A model generated the notes under the pieces. That model searched no databases. It was not told the origin of the DNA and was given only the letters and a program-made list of their open reading frames with translations. Of a stretch of DNA of 64,000 bases, positions 1 through 18,566 are shown piece after piece. How positions within the stretch are numbered: the first letter of the stretch is position 1; each line of letters begins with the position of its first letter. Position numbers and translations under genes: made by a program. The stretch comes from Rhyzopertha dominica (taxonomy: Eukaryota; Arthropoda; Insecta; Coleoptera; Bostrichidae). The stretch lies in contig QCXZ01000137.1 of assembly GCA_025024175.1 (NCBI GenBank), positions 81,654,680-81,718,679 of the forward strand. Direction: 5' to 3'.

Positions 1-5279
<5,279 letters not shown>

Positions 5280-8200
5280 TAGACAATAGCATTGATACAT
5301 TGTTTTGCGGAACTTTATTTAAATAATAATAAAATATTCTTTATTTTTCGATCACAATTATTTCGAATAAACTGAATACTTTCAAAAGTGCACTGTTTGT
5401 TGTGAAACATTGGAAATCACTTTAGCGAATAGCTTGTAAACTTGTGCTTCTGCTTTGCTTCACACCATTTATCGAATAAGTTCTTAAGAATGTACAAAAA
5501 CTGTACTGAAGCCAGGTGCGTAATTGTTTTCCATAGAATTTTCGAATAAAAGATCAGTCTGTATCAAAAAAAAATCTGTTGGTATCTTCTGATGTTACGA
5601 ATCTTTTCAGATTTATTTTGAAATGGAATTTGAGTTTGTATGAATTAATGTTATTTTGTCTAATAATTCATTTTTCAAATATAATTATGGTTTGCCAATT
5701 ATGACCCANTTGAAGAGAAACTATATGCAGTTATCTGAATCAAAATTATAACATTCCACAGAGAAAACCTACTCAATCAGTCGCAATAATGCCAGCGTCC
5801 TCAAAAAACCCTCACAAATTAAACAATCTGTATTTCATAGTTTAACACATGGATTAGTAAATAAACTTTTAAAGAGCAAAAACTTCAGCAAATAATTAAA
5901 AACTATTAAACAAATAGCGATTAATAATGATAACGACAGAGATATTAGTCAAATTATTTCAAAAACATTATACAGCTTTCATGTTATAGTAGCAACAATA
6001 AAGAAAGGGATTATATGTTCACTTCATTAGATTATATCAAAAATTTTAGTTTTAACAGAATGGAAGTAAACAAAACCAAAATTAATAAATTGAAAAAAAA
6101 GTAGCGTTTACAAATACCGATGTGAACATTGCGACATGGTATATATTTAGTTTGTTTACAAGCTATTCAATATAGTAATTATTATTTTGTTAATAAATGT
6201 TTTTTTAATCACCGAGTTTTATTTTTAGAGGAAGTTTTAAGTGGAAAATCTTGAAATTACGTAACTTTAGAATGTAGTGCGACATTCAATGAGAATGTTT
6301 ACTATAGACAATTGCGAATATATAAATGAAGTGTTTACAACAGGTTTTGCATGGGAAATCCAGAATTTACAAGTTTTTTACATAGTTATTCCTCAGAGTA
6401 CATAAATGTTTAAACAAAGACGCTTATTAAGATTTATCGCCTAGCTTTACAATTGCGTTTGTTTTTATCCACGAGTATTTTATATAATACGTAATAGTAC
6501 AAACTGTTATGCTCGATTTCGATATAATATAATAAAATTCTGTAGAAATCTCTAATATTCCAGGTGGGCATCTCGATTTAAAGAAATGGTAAAGTAGGGT
6601 ATCTTATCTTGATGTACAGACTAAATAATAAACAACGTTATCCATGGATTCGATTTTGAATTTACCCTACTTTACCATTTTTATAAGAAAATTGGTAACA
6701 AAGTTATCTTTTTATTTTCACTAACGATATGCATGCTGTGAGAAGCAGCGACACTAGTCGACGCTTAACCCTTTTTTTTATTTACCTACGCAGCTCTATA
6801 ACCTCCATTTTTTCTACATCCTCAGCACGACTTGTTTTTAATGGCGTGATAAATTGTTGTGCTAGTATCAAATTGTTTATTACAGTGCCTAAGGTCGTGA
6901 TAATGTGGAAAACGGAAAATGTTGTACACATGAAATCGGAAGTACACCTTGACATGACAGAGGTGTGTGCATGCTAATTATATTAATTACCGGCTGCATA
7001 TACTTGCTAAATCATGCTAATCGGAAACGTACTACAAGTTTGGTAAGGTACCTATTCGCCTTGGAATCTAGAGGGAAAAATTGCATTATTTGGAGACGTC
7101 ATTTACGCTGAGATTTAGGAAATACTACACTTTTCTTAGTTGAATAGTTTTGTTATCTCCAGTATGTCTTGATAAGATCTATAAGTGATTATTAAATTAA
7201 ATCCTGTCGTTTGTTTGGTAATTAGATAATTTATGACCATGCTTTAGATTCTCGATATCCTACCAAAAATTTCGTAGCCCCTTTGCTAAAATCGCAATTT
7301 ATTATCGTGAAAACAACGCAACTCGCCTGATTTTAAAGGGAAAACTGTCATACATACATAAATCTTTTACGACAATTTCCTGCAGGCAGAATTACCGTAC
7401 TTGTAGAGGGAAAGGACCTGTTACAACAGGAAAATGTTTCTGGAGACCGTGTGAGAAATTCAAAAGCAAGAGGCAAATTTTTGTTCTACTCAATGAGAAA
7501 AAATGTTTCCAATATAAAACTTGTACTTGAAGTTGGCTTGCGCTGTCGTATGAAGTCGTCTAGCAGCTATTGATTATTGGGATTCGTTTGAAAGAAGATA
7601 CATATTTTTTGTTTCGTTATAGTATAACTATAACCTTATATGTAAAGACAGTTTTTGTAGCAAGAGAAAATCTTCGTAACCATAGCCGAAAATTGCCTAC
7701 TAATTTTCATCAGTACCTATAGTTGCCCACTAAACACGAAAGGTAATTAATTAATTTAGTACCTAATTAACAGTAAGTAGAGCTACAGAACAAGTAGCTG
7801 TCTGCCGAGCATCACCTATTACACAATCGCAATTCGATTACGTATAAAATTTAAAAAACAGATTATGTAAAAATAGGTTAGTATCTCCGCGTGCAACCTC
7901 CATAACTTTCTCTGATTGCCAGAATTTCAATTCAGACGTTATAGTTTAATAAATCGTGTGTTATAAACGCCGGCTTTGATAATTACATACCATATCATTA
8001 AGTGCGGCATGGGGTATCGGGAAACGGTCTCTATATTGAGGATAATAGAAAGTGAATTATGAAACTGGGAGATGACAAGCAACGAAACCTGCCGCTTCTG
8101 AATATACATTTGATTTTGTTTGTAGTGACCTTGCATACGAAAAAAATTAGTGTCCAGGTTTGAATTCAAGTATAGACAAGAAATTTCAATAACTAAAAGA

Positions 8201-10970
8201 TCCGCAATCTAGATTTTGCAGTTCAATGGTGTGGGGCCAGTATAGAATATCATCCAGATTCTGAATTTATGCTTTAGATATGAAGTTTTTTAATTTAATT
8301 TAAAAATGATGATACTATAAGTGATTTTTAAATATATATAGTTTGAATTTTATATCTAGATTAAATGTATATGCTTCCAAATCAGAGATTTTGTTTTCAA
8401 ATGAGATATTTTGTAAACAAGTTAATATATCCAGTATGGCGCATTTACGATTATAGGTAAGTGTTTATACTTTTGTTTACTATCGTTTTCTAATCTGTAA
8501 AATTGCGTATACATAATTATTGATGGTAAATCGTCAAATTTGATAAAAAGCTTGGAAGAAGATGTTACAATAATATACATTTTAGATTCCTAATTCATGC
8601 AGAATAGGAATAGTAAACTTTTTCAAAACATGATATATCCAAACAAAATCATGTTATCTTGGTTACACCAACCAAACTGACTAAATAAATAACAAAAGGC
8701 GACCTTGTAATTTTGTTGTAAACATATTTTACGTCGCTGATATTAAAAACAAGACAAACATCGATACTGCTAAAATACCGGACCTACTATTAATTTTTTA
8801 TAAACGTCATTTTAGTCACAAGTGATTAAAAAGTATATTAAGGAAGTTGCATACTATACTTTTTCTACGGTGAAGAAAATTTCGAAATTATGTTATAATT
8901 TTCTTTATTTTATTTTTATCAGTAAACATTGTACCAGTACAAAATTACGAAATTGTAGTTCTATTTTTATATATTATTAGAAAAATTTGGGCAATTGCTA
9001 AACAAAATCATTGATTTTCTTTTGCATAGCACTGTATTTAACAGTATTTCATGATTAAGCAATGGCCAGCGTAAGCAACTGGGCCAGGACATTCTAAAAA
9101 TTTTACAACTACGTGAGAGATGCTGCCCAATTATCGGTTATTTTGAAAAAAACCTGGGTATTTCTCAATGGATGCAATTACCTCGTTTTAAGGTATCAGT
9201 TGCTGAACAAAGATAATGCAGGCAAAAATGTTTTAAATTATTTGCATCTTCAAAGAACTGATTACATGCTCACCTTGGCTCTCCATATTTATCTATTTCT
9301 GCAACTTCTGATAGGAAATCCCAAACACCCTATACGTGTGTGTAAAATAGCAAATGCGTCACACTCTTTAGCAAAAATGTGATGGAAATCCATAATTCTA
9401 TCGTGACCGTTCGGTCTTCCGATAGGTTTCCTTATATATAGCAATATTTACGAAGCTTACGTGACCGTGGGCTCGCAGTGACAGAAATATGACGAACAGC
9501 CTATTAGCTGATATCTAGGAATGCATCGTAAATATTGAACCGATTGCCAGAAGTCTTTGTACTTAGGTTCCGATATTAATGGTTTGCGTGTTAGAGGTGG
9601 GGTAGCCTTGTTCTTAGTCTCTAAGCAACTTAAAGACTATAGAATACGTATCTGTGTAAATATGTAATAGATAATACAGTCAAACATTTGTCTATCCTTT
9701 TATTCTAATTTGTGTATATATTAGGGGGTGAGATTAAGTGACAATCATTTCCCTAAGCTTGCTTTATTACCACCTACCACCAGAGTTTGTGTTGCAGAAA
9801 AATAACACTAAATAACAAATACCATTTTATACAACCAGTTACAATAGGGTAATATGTAAAAGAATTCAGTTTCAACATTTTTAACTGGAATAATCTTTGA
9901 ACAATCTAAACAGCAATTACATTAAATGGGAAAATAACAAGTTAAATTTCATTTATTAAAATTTTAGGCAACAAGTATTCAATATAAAATTCTGCAAGCT
10001 TAGAAAAAAGAAACTTTTATTTGTCCAAATAACAAAACAGCAATCTGGTGCTGTTATAAATAATTGCATTTGTACTGGATAGAAATAATTGATATAATTG
10101 AACATATCCTAGAAAACCATTCATAAATTAAAAAAAACAGTTTGGGTTCCAAATTTTGACAGCTTTATTGAAAGACCAAAGTGTACAATAATTTTATAGG
10201 TAAGTGAAAATTCCACTTTTACTCTACAACAATCGAGGAAATTAAATTTCCACGTAAATTTATAGTATTTTACGGTAAATAACATGCGTTATTAACTAAC
10301 TGATTAGGTTAGTTAGTGCATATATTTGTCCCCAACCATATTGCAATTAAACATTACTGTTTACACCTTGCACGACATTCCAAAAAGGTCAAGGAAGTCA
10401 TGACCCAACATTGAACACCTCTTTACTGGAAAAAAAGATGCCTGTCGTTACCCCATCTTTCCTCTCATTACTTATGCAAGCGGTTCATTTTTTCCAATTT
10501 CTTCCGGAAGTATAGGAGTAAGTGGGTCACGGTCGTGATAACGTTACGAGTTCGTTTCTTAATGATAGCTTAATTCTCTTGCTAAGGATAAATTGAATGA
10601 GTTGTAGAGCAATGGAAGGTCAAAAGCTGTGTTAAAAATCTGCAAACGGTTGTCGGGCAGATAATATGCAAATTATAACACTTAGCAGAAATGACTTTTC
10701 TAATAGACTGGTGGGTGCAAATCAATTTGGCAGTGGAGATTTTTCCGGAAACGACATTGATGCTGTGATAGTAACATAATATTTTACTTCGTTAAAGATT
10801 TATGCCTTCATAATATTTGCAATGGCATTTCTTGTAGATGGACGTGTAAACAGATCTATTTAAACAAACTGGATATTGTTATTTTTGTTAGGTATAAGCG
10901 ATTCGCAGAAATTCAGCATTTACGTATTCCTATTTAATTTACGTGTTTAATATATTAAGTAAACAGATTA
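5280..10970. other. Intergenic spacer
   Basis: This AT-rich spacer contains the polyadenylation region of the ABC gene near 5325-5345. Apart from the small inverted repeat at 6584-6680, I see no coding exon, RNA gene or intact mobile element. Short open frames here (for example 6729-6977, 7939-8169, 9113-9382) have no recognisable domain and no clear splice or promoter context. Confidence 0.6.
6584..6680. repeat. MITE-like 18-bp perfect inverted repeat
   Basis: The arm AAATGGTAAAGTAGGGTA at 6584-6601 is the exact reverse complement of 6663-6680, separated by 61 bp. The size and arrangement suit a tiny non-autonomous DNA transposon or a foldback element. No clear target duplication is visible at the ends. 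Confidence 0.5.
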
Positions 10971-10981
10971 ATAATTATTGC

Positions 10982-11243
10982 AGTGGACATTGATTCTTCG
11001 TTATTAAAACTTCTAATTGGAGCATTTTTGTTAACAAACTGGTGCAAGGTGCAAGGACAATTCATTATTTTAGAACGATCCCAAGGTGAAGAAATAATGA
11101 TATATAATTGTCTTAAAAACTATTTAGAATTGGAAGTTTTAGAAATTCACAAAATACTTAGGGACCGAAATTTTATTATTCTAAACGATTATACTGACGA
11201 TGGGTACTTGTTAGCTGAAAGCGCTCTACAATTCAACAAATAA
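10982..11243 (+). CDS. Possible short secreted protein (terminal exon)
   Basis: An open frame begins directly after an intron-like acceptor (TTATTGCAG, ending about 10981) with TGGACATTGAT, so an A supplied by an upstream exon would create a split ATG start. It reads about 86 residues and ends at TAA 11241-11243, followed at once by AATAAA-type signals. The N-terminus has a plausible signal peptide (hydrophobic LLKLLIGAFLLTNW, possible cleavage after VQG). The mature part of about 60 residues is acidic, with one cysteine in the mature region, and matches no family I know. The upstream exon is not identified, so this could be a chance frame. Confidence 0.35.
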
Positions 11244-12900
11244 AATAAAAAAATAAACAGATAATTATGTTTTTGTGTCTTTATGTTCGTCTGTTTTTGT
11301 TCCTTGTTCATTAATCATCGATTTCCACAGTAAGCGCCGTAGTTGCTTCTTACGTTTGTAATATCAGACGTAATATGAAGTACAAGGAGTATATGTGATG
11401 AGAAAAATGAGAATTCTATGTCATCATACTGTGTACATTCTAGCAACACGCTATAATAATAGCGCTAGGACTTTTGTTTAAACAGAATTTGCGCTGTAGC
11501 TTACCATTATAAGGAAGTGTCTTTTTTAATTATATTTACGCCAATGATTTGCAAAATCTATTTATGCTATTTGTGTAACATTTTCACGGACATATTTACG
11601 ATTTGTTATAGTAAACTAAAATTAGACTTTAATTTGCTTATGTCACTCGGATTCGAAGAATAATTAATAAATGGAGTGTTCGAAGATTTATTTGCAATTG
11701 CGCACTGCAGGTAATTAATAAACAACCAGCTACTATAAATATTTTCGCAGATTCACGTGCTTACGATTAATTGGTAGGATTCGCATTTTCTAGAAACGGA
11801 AAACGCATGTGGCAGTCGTTACGCTCAATGCACAAGACAGCTCTCAAAATAGGAAAGTGCGTCAAACATAAATTACCGTCAAACGTGCAGAGTTAGGCAA
11901 ATTAGCAGTGCGACATTTAGTGGTTAAGATTTGATTAAACGTTTTCACATACAATAAAAACTACTAATTCACGTTTATATTTTGTAAATACAACAAAGGG
12001 AAAGAGGAAATTTATTTATAGGTAATTTGACGCAACCTCCTTAATAACAATCAGTACTTTTTTAGGATCTGTCTGAAGTCAACCGGCAACGAATGAGCCT
12101 CATGTATCATTAGCGAGTTTTTGTTAAAATACTTGACGTAAACTGAGATCAACAGCATGTTTGATGGACATGTCTCTAATTATAAACATAACCAAGATAA
12201 ATGTAATCCAGGTATAGTTTATCCATCGTAATTTTCCTCTATGTAAGTTTTGTTCCAATGAAACGATTCCAGTAATTACAGAAATTGAGCCATGGACTCC
12301 TTAAAGCGACAGTAATGATCTCTCAGTGAATGAAACGGTCAAAATACTAAATTTAAAAAAAATCCTGTTTCGTGCACTATTTAATTTAGCTAAGGGATAA
12401 GGCATTACTACGTCGTAGTGGGTATAATTTTCAAAGCAAAGAAATACTATTGATTCCTGTTTATACGTATAGCTATGGTACAGTTTCTGTTAGGCAACAG
12501 TTCTTTGAAGCATTCCAGTTCATTGACAAAATTAATGGCTTAAGTTAACAATTATTAAACTCTAAGCAACGCTATTCAGACCAACTTAAGCAATTGCATC
12601 CCCGGGAAAAATAATTTTGGTGTCTAGTAAGAAAGTACCACAATTTAATCCCAAGGCGTTATCACGTAAGAAACTAACTGAGTGGTCAAATCACATGTAA
12701 AAGCCAATTAAAAAATAACATTTTGATCAGAATAGGATGAATCTTTTGGTAGGTAAAATTCGTCATATTCCTAAAAGGCCTCTGATAGTGAGAGGTGTTC
12801 TTGCTGATGTTGTTGGTACATTGTTGCCTTTCTCCGGTGTTTTTTGTTTTAAATTGCTAGTAGCACTGAAATATGGTGAAAGAGAATTTGCAAGTACCGG
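11244..12900. other. Intergenic spacer
   Basis: AT-rich sequence with stop codons in all frames. I see nothing recognisable beyond the possible polyadenylation signals of the preceding short gene. Confidence 0.5.
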
Positions 12901-12959
12901 TTAATTGTCGAACAATCTAGTTTTCGTCATGGCCATACAGTACACCAATTAGGGAATGA

Positions 12960-14400
12960 CCGATATGTTATAGGTTTTTTATATTGTGAAAGATATTTGA
13001 TGGAGTGGAAAACTTCCGAATATCCGAATAGTAGCTTACAAAACCACAAAACTTTGGTGGTAGCTGAAACATAAAACGGTTAGGTTTGTACCTGTTTGTA
13101 CTAATTATGGTCGAAAAATGTCCTGAATCAGTTGTAGACAATCCAAAACTCAGCAGCACAGAATTGGACTTCCACCTATCACGTTTTAGACAAGAACAAT
13201 ATACTGCATCGTAGAATTTTGGTGAGGTAAAACCAGGGACTGGCATAATAGCTTTTTAATATTCACACTTAATAAAAGACGGTTTAAGTTACAGAACGAT
13301 TCTCTGATAACATTATTAATGTGCTTAGTAAATCTCAGGTCAGAGTCCAGGTATCCTAGCAGTTTCCACCATCTCCAAAGGTAATATTACTTTTGGATGG
13401 AACCAGCATGAGACATGCTTTTCTAGAGTTATCATCCAAAGCCTCTAATTCCTTGTGTACAACGGCAACTGTCTCAATTATGGGGCTTTTCTTTGAGGTA
13501 ATGTAGATTTGAGAGGCTTTTGAATAAGCTAACACATTTTACAATGTTAGCCGTATAGATTCTAAATAGCAAAGGGGCTGGGATAGATTCCTACGGAACA
13601 CCACTTAATGTTGCTGTAAGGTGGTATTTTTTTATTCTTAAACTTAGCAATTTGAAATGCCAGATATATAACTGAACCTTAGATGAATAGTACTTTCACT
13701 GAAGCCTATGTTACGTAACACACCCAATAAATATTCAAGGTTGATAGTATAATCTAGAAATACTAGTATAGTTATCATCACATGCATTATAATGTCGTTA
13801 ATTACTGCGAGAAGTGCAGTTGCTCAGTTATGATGGAGTCTATCAGGTAGCATAAAGTGTGCTGTAACGTGATTTTGAATTTTATTAAATAATATTTTTT
13901 CATGAACTTTGGATAGTACTGGCAAGACACTTACTTATAGGTCGCAGATCCGACATCCGAGTTAGATTAAGCATCTTTGGAAGAAGTATTACCTTCCATG
14001 TATCTGGAAAAACACTATGTTCTATTGAGAATTAATAATAACGAGTGTAATATAATTGATGATGTGTGGGTAGCAGAATAACACCATGTGTACAATACCT
14101 CAGGAAAGGGTTTGGTATTAAATCCATTTTTGTTCCCTGCGTTTAAAATAATTAGTTTTTGGTCCTTAGACAGAGGTTGGCGCAAAAAAGTGTACTACGA
14201 ATCTATTGCTCTTTCGCTTTCACCAGAACAGATATCAACAGTACCGATACCTTGCTACAGGCATTTACACATAACAAACGGTGTAGGTGATCCGCTGTCA
14301 TTACGGTTATTAGGGTCAATAAAGTGTCAATGAATAAATTGGTGTAGTCCGGACGAAACCAACAAATTACTCAATCGAGATCTAAAGTTAGCCTCCACGT
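12960..14400 (-). mobile_element. Degenerate non-LTR retrotransposon (reverse transcriptase)
   Basis: Read on the minus strand, the region around 14010-13930 gives VFPDTWKVILLPKM followed by SDLRPIS, the usual entry to the reverse transcriptase of Jockey/CR1-like elements. About 350 bases further on (around 13602-13540), GVP, a stop, then PAPLLFRIYTANI is a decayed copy of the GVPQGS...LGPLLF block. Many stops and frameshifts make it dead. A possible endonuclease-region remnant (SGLHQFIH) lies near 14340. The ends cannot be fixed. Confidence 0.65.
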
Positions 14401-16250
14401 GGACTATTTGGCCTACAAGTTCAACTTTGCACTTGAGTTCAAGTGTGCCATTCGCTGAACCACATCCACCTTCTCGTACGTACGTTGTAGTGTACTTATT
14501 TTCAGCAGACACTCAAGGATGTTGGAGTAATCTAGTAAACTGTGATGCTGGCTGTAATAAATAAAAACAAAAATCAATGTCAGTGTCAGGATGATCTGGA
14601 CAAGGGCATTCGTGAGGATACATAAAGTGATAATTTTAGTGATAATAAGAGCTGATTTTAGTATGGGATGTACGTGTACGTCTGCGATTTGTTATTTCTG
14701 TTTAAAGGTCTCGTGCAAATATTGATAAAACACTTTATTGGGTAAAAGCGAAATAAAGAAATTTATTTATAGCTCTGTGTAATATTTGATTAAGTTTTAG
14801 AAGATTCATTGCTCAATTCTGTACTGGGTGTCGGTTTCAGCAGCACTATTATCACAGTATTTTCTCATCTGTTGATTTTAATGGCTGAATTAGACAAGAA
14901 CATGCCTGAAACTGAAATCATGTAGAATACCCATGAGCCAACAGCTTCAACAATCAATATAAATACCGCATACAAAAATCTGACGAGAAAAGTTAACAAT
15001 GAATCATTTTAAGTAACATTTTAATATAATATTGTGTTTTAAAATGTTTAATGTCTCTATAGGTTTGTTCAAGCTAATTGTTACCAAGAATCGTTAATCT
15101 ACACTTTGGTTGTAGTAACAAGAAGTAATCGTTAAACCTGTAACATTGTGCTGCCTAACCGTATTTGTCTGTCTCTGGATATTTTAAGATTGTAAACAAG
15201 TACGTTAGGCCACACAATTAATGAATGACTTGATTTATTAAGGAACATTATTAAAACTTGTATCCCTGTAATTTATCTGCGTTTGTGGTTTTATTGTGTA
15301 TGTTGTGTACTGATAGGGTAAACACATTAGAATATTTACTTATTGAAATGCTATTAGTAGTCATAAATTGTATATGATGGTCCCAATAGTATTGTTTTAT
15401 ACGCTAACATCCACTATTGTTTAACACTTTTATGCCGTTAAAACAGAGCAATTGCAAAGATTTTGGTCATTACTTTATCATCTTTAAGAATTAAGAAGGA
15501 AACGTCTACAAAACATTCTTAATAACAGCAATCTTCTAACCTGCCAGAATGAATAAATGACTTCTAAGAATTTGCTATGGGACTACGTCAGCGCAAGGTT
15601 AAAAGCCAAGCTATGTCGACAATAAGTGGTTTATGAAACCAAGACATACTGATACTGCTCTTCTGTTCATTGTGCATTTGTGGGGTTGTAACGTTTGAGC
15701 ATTCATGCCTTCCATTTGTAGACGTAAGTATAGACTGATGTACTTTGTTCGAAAAGACTCGAAAAAAATTAGTTTCAGCCAAAACCAACATTGATTCGTA
15801 CTAGTAAGAAATACTAAATAAAGAAAGTAGGTCGAAATTATAGTGAATACGAGGGCGAATGCTTTCAGCATTCATACTGAAACTACTTTGGGAAAACCGT
15901 ACAGTGTAGGTATCCTGCAGTTGGAAACAGTTAAAAATGACTTTTCCTAACTGGAAATATTCGAAATTTTAATAAAATTATTAGTAATTTTGGAAATTTT
16001 TGATGTATAATAATTCGCTAACTTCAGTTTCATAATTTGCTTTACTGTGGCTGAACCCTTATCTGCTTTAGTAACTAATATATGAATCGAAAGTTTTGAG
16101 AAAAAATTTATTGGTTGGATTGAGCGACAAAAATGCTCGCAACAAAGCATGTCATGGATATAAAATGTCACCTTCATGTCATTTAAATAAACAATGCAGA
16201 AGTTTTTGGTGTCTGCTTTGCATAATATCTTATAAAATTGATATTCGTCG
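14400..16250. other. Spacer without recognisable gene
   Basis: AT-rich and frame-broken. A pair of overlapping minus-strand open frames at 15588-15871 shows no domain. Nothing supportable is seen. Confidence 0.5.
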
Positions 16251-16908
16251 AGGTATTCAGGATGTTTCACGAATGATAATGACCTTGACGAAATTAAAAA
16301 TGCAATCCAAAATACCCTTGCAGAGGTAACATTGATAATTGTTCATTGTCTTAAAAAATATAAATCGTAGAGAGCTGTATAAATTCGTAAATTTTGACAT
16401 AAACTTCAATCATTTGCTTTAAGTAAATTCGGTATTGTTGAAAAATGTTTATTCAATAACATCAATGTCATAAATGCTCAAAATATCGCCCTCCGCTGTT
16501 TTCACAAGCTTGAATTCGTGCCCAAAACGATATTTTAACATGCATTAGCACTTCTGGAGTGATAGATCTACATGCATCACCTATTTTATTTTCTAAATTT
16601 TCTACACTTTCAATTGGTGTTTGGTATACTTGCTCTTTTACCATTCCCCACAGAAAAAAATCCAAAGGAGTAAGGTCCGGGCTTCTCGGTGGCCAAGGAT
16701 TAATTGAACCTCTTCCTATTCATCGGTTAGGCAAACCCAAATCAAGATGGTTTCGCACTATTCTATGGTAATGCGCAGGTGCCCCATCTTGTTAGAACCA
16801 AAGATCTTGTCTTACTTGTAAATTTATATTTTGGAGAAGTACCGGTAAAATGTTTCTTAAAAAATTTAGATAAGTATTGCCGTTTAAACTATCGCGAAAA
16901 AAATAAGG

Positions 16909-16919
16909 CCTAGCAATTT
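16909..16919. repeat. Target-site duplication, left copy
   Basis: CCTAGCAATTT, identical to 17011-17021, flanks the SINE-like insert. Confidence 0.7.
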
Positions 16920-17010
16920 GACTAGTGTTCAAAAGGCCCGAGTTCAAATCTCGGTCAAGGCTGGCAATACTTTTTCATTTCTTCATATGCCTGTAAACCC
17001 ATTAAAATAT
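16920..17010 (+). mobile_element. Short SINE-like insert with tRNA-type B box
   Basis: This 91-bp segment interrupts the mariner pseudogene and is bounded by an 11-bp perfect direct repeat, CCTAGCAATTT, at 16909-16919 and 17011-17021. Inside it, CCGAG-TTCAAAT-CTCGG forms a perfect 5-bp stem with a tRNA T-loop, and its core resembles a pol III B box. The downstream end is A-rich (ATTAAAATAT). Removing it restores the flow of the transposase reading. This fits a 5'-truncated tRNA-derived SINE; the 5' half of the tRNA cloverleaf is missing. Confidence 0.65.
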
Positions 17011-17021
17011 CCTAGCAATTT
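17011..17021. repeat. Target-site duplication, right copy
   Basis: CCTAGCAATTT, identical to 16909-16919. The two copies mark the insertion boundaries. Confidence 0.7.
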
Positions 17022-17734
17022 AATTCATCAATATTCCGCACCAGACATTCGTCGAGAAGATAGTTTGAAAATGTTCTTCTCGAATCCAATGTGGATTTTC
17101 TTGCACCTAATAATGCATGTTATGTTTGTTAACTCCATCATTATTAGAAAATCCTCCTTCATCTCAGAAGCAATTTTGTCATAAAATCTCACATTCAAAT
17201 TTTGGTGTACCCGAAAAAAGTTACAAAAAGCCAGTCTTTTAGGATAATCTGTCTCCTTTAAGGCCTGAACCAATTGCAAGTGATACGGATGAAATTGATT
17301 GCCTTCAATTATACGGTGTACTGAAGACAGACTAACACCGGTTGCCCTTGAGACTACCCTTTGACTAATATGAGGATTTTCGTCAATCATTTCCAATACT
17401 CTAGTTCAATTGTTAGGGCCTGTTGCTGTTCTTTCTCTTGAATTTTTCAGTGGTTGCTAGTTTGTCGGTTAATTCAAGTTTCTTGAAAATTGTATCGGCA
17501 GGAGCTCTTCTATTGGGAAAACGTTGTCTGTATAAACGGGCAGCAGCGAAAGCATTTTTCTTGCATTCACCATAAATCAAAATCATATCTGTTTTTTCAT
17601 CATTTGAATACATTTTGACTTTTAATAAATACAGTGACAGGAATCATAGCCAATAGTCGTCATGGATTCCCAATGTATTTTTAAAATAATACCATTATGT
17701 AAAATTGGCTATGAGAATGTATTTTGGGCTGCAT

Positions 17735-17905
17735 TTTATAATCTGGTTGGGCAAATGTCGAAAGGAGACGTTGTCAATATTTATCGAAATTAAAGCAGAA
17801 ACAAATCGACAATTTATCATACAATCAAAGAATATGAAGAGGGGATACCATGTATAAACTTTCCCAAAAGACTTACTGACGCAGCTAAATATACAATTGG
17901 AACGT
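17735..17905 (+). mobile_element. Possible Tc1-like transposase HTH remnant
   Basis: The plus strand reads MSKGDVVNIYR, a stop, then RNKSTIYHTIKEYEEG and FPKRLTDAAK, which resembles the paired helix-turn-helix start and linker of Tc1/IS630-type transposases. No catalytic region follows, and the open frame at 17992-18240 has no match I recognise. Confidence 0.3.
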
Positions 17906-18394
17906 CACTGTGAAATAGAATATATATAATTCGTTTCGAAATAGAACAAGGAAAGCAAAAAACGTTCCAGATCTTTAAACTCCACGAAAACGTGTGGTTT
18001 TTCTTTTATTTAACAGTCTTAGTATCTCTTATCGTTTTAGAGATTCCAATGGTGGACATATTAAAAAATTTGCAATGTTTAAAACATAATTTTACTTCAG
18101 TTGTTTACATTAATGATGGTCTTAATGTTAAGAAAATTTGGAACGACCTTTTTATCCCTGCTAGTCTGTTCAAGAAGGTAGTTTTCTTTGATGAACCCCT
18201 TTCAGATCTTCTACATCTTCCTAGGATGTTGTCTCCGTAGAGGGAAAATTCTGTGAGTGTATCTGATAAGTATCTGATTATAATTAATATTTTATTCCAT
18301 ATTTAGCCAGCCACTCAGTCATATCTGCGTTGTTTACATTATTCAAAATACGGACTTCCTTCCAATTTCTCAGCTAGCGTTAAGGAATCCGCAC

Positions 18395-18469
18395 GGCATT
18401 GACAATGCTTAACCCGTTGGCAGTGATATCAACATCTCGACCTGCGACGACCTCGCGGAAGTATAAAAA
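18395..18469 (+). promoter_or_regulatory. Promoter of serine-rich paralogue A
   Basis: TATAAAAA at 18462-18469 lies about 100 bp before the ATG, with a possible initiator (GTCATCCCAGT) about 25 bp downstream of it. GGCATTGACAATGC at 18395 is a weaker relative of the GGCATTGGCCTT element upstream of paralogues B and C. The local sequence is distinctly GC-richer than its surroundings. Confidence 0.6.
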
Positions 18470-18566
18470 CCGCACCGACCGGCCGTCATCCCAGTAAAAC
18501 GCAAACCGCCAGAGCACTGAAATCGCAGCATCCGCTCAGAAGCCATCGAACACTCAAGTAAACAAG

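Larger units (their letters stand above)
16440..17640 (-). pseudogene. DD41D (rosa-like) mariner transposase pseudogene
   Basis: The minus strand reads from MYSNDEKTDMILIYGEC at 17613 through an HTH region (NPHISQRVVSRATGVSLSSV, about 17380-17320) to the catalytic core. The second aspartate sits in QDGAPAHYH (about 16790) and the third in LDFFLWGM (about 16655), with 41 residues between them, the spacing of the DD41D class. A stop replaces a tryptophan in two places (after LWF and after PNR) and at least two frameshifts are present, so it is inactive. A 91-bp SINE-like insert splits the catalytic domain at 16920-17010. A CAGGATGTTTCACGAATG stretch at about 16258 resembles a mariner terminus. 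Confidence 0.8.

Noticed and set aside
16918..16966. A functional tRNA gene
   Set aside because: Only the T-arm is present. There is no acceptor stem partner, D-arm or anticodon arm upstream, and the block is bounded by target duplications.
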